Shown here one piece after another: positions 62,018 to 64,000 of a stretch of 64,000 nt of DNA. Position numbers and translations under genes: made by a program. The number at the start of each line of letters is the position of its first letter. The stretch's first letter is position 1. The notes below the pieces were generated by a model. That model worked only from the letters and a program-made list of their open reading frames with translations. It did not search any database and had not been told where the DNA came from. The stretch spans positions 76,464 through 140,463 of the forward strand of contig NZ_JARKMZ010000005.1 in the NCBI RefSeq assembly GCF_029360775.1, in the 5' to 3' direction. Origin of the DNA: Daejeonella sp. H1SJ63 (GTDB taxonomy: Bacteria > Bacteroidota > Bacteroidia > Sphingobacteriales > Sphingobacteriaceae).

Positions 62018-64000
62018 ATTTTAACGCTTTATTAATTTAATTGAAAATGGTCTCTCCCCGCTGATTGGATATCATTCGTAGCTTCTTAAACTCCTGCTGG
62101 TATGATCTTAACTCCTCTTCACTTATCTTACCGCCCGACATCGTTAACGGATTTATCATCCTGACATTCTTACCGCTCAGCGCAGCTGCCAGCGATACAT
62201 CTCCCCAGTTAAGAAATCCAGGAAGGTGGATACCCATACTGAAAAAATCTACCGAACCCTGACTATCAAACTGGTAACTCAGTGGAGCATCCCGAAGAAT
62301 AATTTCATCCACATTCCCTCCCGTAGCTGCTAAAAACAAACCTGCAAGACCTGACTCTTTGCTGCCGTCCATACTCACCTTCTGAGCATGATACTTTGCC
62401 CTGAGGAATTCACTAAGCACCCCAAGTTCCTTTACCCATTCTCCTAAAATCGTTTTCCCAAGCCATAACTCAGACCGAGACTGCGTATGCAGCATCATGC
62501 TCCTGTTCCCTGTATTTTCTTTTGTGGATGATGCCTCCCCCGTGCCTGATAAATCTGCAATAACAATGCCCTGACCTTTTTTCTTCAATTCAGCAATCAG
62601 TTCCGCTGAAATCGCTTTCTTCCCCCCGGGATTGCTGATGATGACATATCCCAAAGATTTGTTAGCCGGAGCCATGTGTAATACCGGAATCAGCTTATCA
62701 TCAGAGCTTTCCAAAGCCAGGCGGTCCCAGCCTCCATCACTGGTATACTGATGTACTTTCCTCAGTCCTGAACGCTCATTGATCCGTAAGATATTCCGTA
62801 ATTCCATTTGCTTCTCAGATGCATCAACTGAGCCTGCACTCAAGAAGGCTGATCTTAGTTCTTTTCCTCGCTTTTCACAGTAAGCTGCCGTAGTAATGAC
62901 GGCAGGATCACGTTTACCGATCGGGTAAACCATGAGTTGTTGATTTGGCAAAGTTTCAAATGGAATTTCTTTTTTAGGAGCTCCTGTTCCAATACCTTTC
63001 AGGTGAAGGTCAAACCATCCAAGCATCACTTCCCGGTTCTCGGGCCAATAGCCATGGGTTTTATCTAAAACAAGATTGCTTATATTATTTTCTGCACCAA
63101 GCATTTTAAAGACCGGTTTGGTATTGTTAAAGCTTCTGAGCATTTCAGAAGATAGAAAAGTGGGATTATCAACAATAATGTTAGACATCTTGATCGCCCG
63201 CGGAGCAACCAGACCAAGAACTCCTGCTTCCTCAGTAAAGGTCAGTCCATCCGGCAACAGCTCGCAAATGCAGTTGGAACGCATCACACACGACTCAAAA
63301 GTACCTACACTAACTACCGGCAGAGCAGCTTTAATGCGCTCGTCTATCGCTGCCAGCCACATCGTTTGGTTACCCCCGCCACTGGCTCCGGTTGCGCCTA
63401 TATTTTTAGGATCAACATAGGGAAGTGAGCTGAGTAAATCCACTCCACGCATATTATCAGAGATCTGAACACCTGCCAGAGACTCGCCGATATTCAGAAG
63501 GGAAGCTCCCAGGTTGGCTCCATGATATTCATCTTTTCCATGTATTGGGGTCCTCTCACCGGCTCCCCAGGCATCGATATTAAGACATACATAACCATTA
63601 AGAGCTAAACTTTGACCAATTGCCTGAAAAGACTGATATAAACGCCCCCCGGGCCAGTGGCCATGCATAACAATTACAGCAGGAAATGGCCCTTTGCCTT
63701 CAGGAACATATAAATTTGCAGTGGCATAAACTCCCGGACGTGTTTGAAAGGAAATGTTCTTAATTCTGTACCCTTTCATCTGAACTGAGCCCGTCTCCTT
63801 TATATCCAAAGGCAGATCATGGTTTATAATGAGGCCCGTCTTCTGTATAATGTTCTTTCTTAGCCCCAACCGGTATGTTTCCCACTCCTTTGCATTATCA
63901 GGCAATTGATGAGTCCCGAATTTCAGAATCGCCTGACTTCTAAGCCTGCTCTCAAGCAGATCAGCATGATTTCTGGTCAAAACAGATGGAAGACTGTCTG
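61941..64000. repeat. large direct repeat, copy 2 (paired with 41395-43469)
   Basis: The second copy of the 2-kb repeat lies 20.5 kb from the first, same strand. Its left edge is inside the Tat leader of the hydrolase gene at 59939; the right edge is beyond the window. It is 6 nt shorter than copy 1, both losses falling in the divergent patches. Confidence 0.9.
62037..64000 (-). CDS. two-domain acetylxylan-esterase-like alpha/beta-hydrolase (copy 2, 5' end beyond window)
   Basis: The frame is open to the window edge and aligns with the esterase at 41500 from its residue 37 on, so only the leader is missing; an apparent TTG start at 63980 is internal. It keeps GATGASGGG and DKTHGYW. Differences from copy 1 concentrate in two patches, including VMHGHWPGG in place of NMLGHWRKG and SNIIVDNPTFLSS in place of CNHKQDAAPSFFP. 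The spacing of 19 nt to the following Tat gene equals that of copy 1. Confidence 0.85.
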   Translation of the reverse strand, partial: DSLPSVLTRNHADLLESRLRSQAILKFGTHQLPDNAKEWETYRLGLRKNIIQKTGLIINHDLPLDIKETGSVQMKGYRIKNISFQTRPGVYATANLYVPEGKGPFPAVIVMHGHWPGGRLYQSFQAIGQSLALNGYVCLNIDAWGAGERTPIHGKDEYHGANLGASLLNIGESLAGVQISDNMRGVDLLSSLPYVDPKNIGATGASGGGNQTMWLAAIDERIKAALPVVSVGTFESCVMRSNCICELLPDGLTFTEEAGVLGLVAPRAIKMSNIIVDNPTFLSSEMLRSFNNTKPVFKMLGAENNISNLVLDKTHGYWPENREVMLGWFDLHLKGIGTGAPKKEIPFETLPNQQLMVYPIGKRDPAVITTAAYCEKRGKELRSAFLSAGSVDASEKQMELRNILRINERSGLRKVHQYTSDGGWDRLALESSDDKLIPVLHMAPANKSLGYVIISNPGGKKAISAELIAELKKKGQGIVIADLSGTGEASSTKENTGNRSMMLHTQSRSELWLGKTILGEWVKELGVLSEFLRAKYHAQKVSMDGSKESGLAGLFLAATGGNVDEIILRDAPLSYQFDSQGSVDFFSMGIHLPGFLNWGDVSLAAALSGKNVRMINPLTMSGGKISEEELRSYQQEFKKLRMISNQRGETIFN

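Noticed and set aside
62037-63980. Esterase copy 2 starting at the TTG at 63980
   Set aside because: Copy 1 shows that this position is internal; the frame remains open to the window edge, so the true start lies beyond base 64000.
1-64000. tRNA, rRNA or known riboswitch genes
   Set aside because: Intergenic gaps were read on both strands and no cloverleaf, rRNA segment or recognisable aptamer was found.

Overview
The window is chromosomal DNA of a Bacteroidota bacterium, most likely a Sphingobacteriaceae relative (Pedobacter or Mucilaginibacter type). The evidence is low-GC coding, almost no Shine-Dalgarno sites, promoter-like TTTG-N19-TAnnTTTG elements, an OmpA protein with thrombospondin type 3 repeats, a DUF4270 lipoprotein, a stand-alone HldE-type adenylyltransferase and many Tat-type RRDFxK leaders on sugar enzymes. 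No tRNA, rRNA, CRISPR array or SusC/SusD pair was found.

Region 1 (1-29.8 kb) is ordinary core genome. It holds an operon with a 45-residue membrane protein, RidA, an EamA transporter, RecG and an M28 peptidase; ompA; pepP; meaB; a glycosyltransferase/ABC exporter/glycosyltransferase operon with an FkbM methyltransferase; rimP-nusA-infB; an acyl-CoA dehydrogenase/thioredoxin-like/M1 peptidase operon; panC-flippase-hldE; a truncated GT5 protein; a DUF4270 lipoprotein; and glmS.

Region 2 (29.8-36.1 kb) is a hexuronate locus: uxaB, uxaA and an ExuT-like MFS transporter on the minus strand, with a divergent LacI-family regulator. Between uxaA and the transporter lies a scar of uxaC (glucuronate isomerase): about 55 N-terminal codons joined out of frame to the last codons of the gene.

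Region 3 (36.1-64 kb) is accessory and carbohydrate-centred, nearly all on the minus strand. It carries nagA and nagB separated by a haem c/FG-GAP protein, two GH109-like NAD-dependent glycosidases, five secreted alpha/beta-hydrolase (acetylxylan-esterase-like) proteins, a second ExuT-like transporter, an amidohydrolase lipoprotein, a NIPSNAP protein, two Gfo/Idh oxidoreductases, a xylose-isomerase-like TIM barrel, a DUF6807 protein and an M19 dipeptidase. Seven of these start with closely similar Tat leaders. The esterase genes at 41.5-43.6 kb and 62.0-64 kb are almost identical except for two sharply bounded divergent patches that cover active-site segments, and the duplication ends inside a Tat leader so that the same leader precedes unrelated enzymes. 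A RAYT-like HUH transposase sits among palindromic repeats at 50.4-52.0 kb, and four REP-like hairpins sit at 53.1-53.3 kb. A 14-bp LacI-type palindrome occurs upstream of two of the transcription units.

Working picture (inference): region 3 is a Tat-exported, redox-glycosidase-centred pathway that de-esterifies and cleaves acetylated or N-acetylated glycosides in the periplasm, imports the products through MFS carriers and feeds NagA/NagB and possibly the uronate route. The substrate cannot be read from the sequence.
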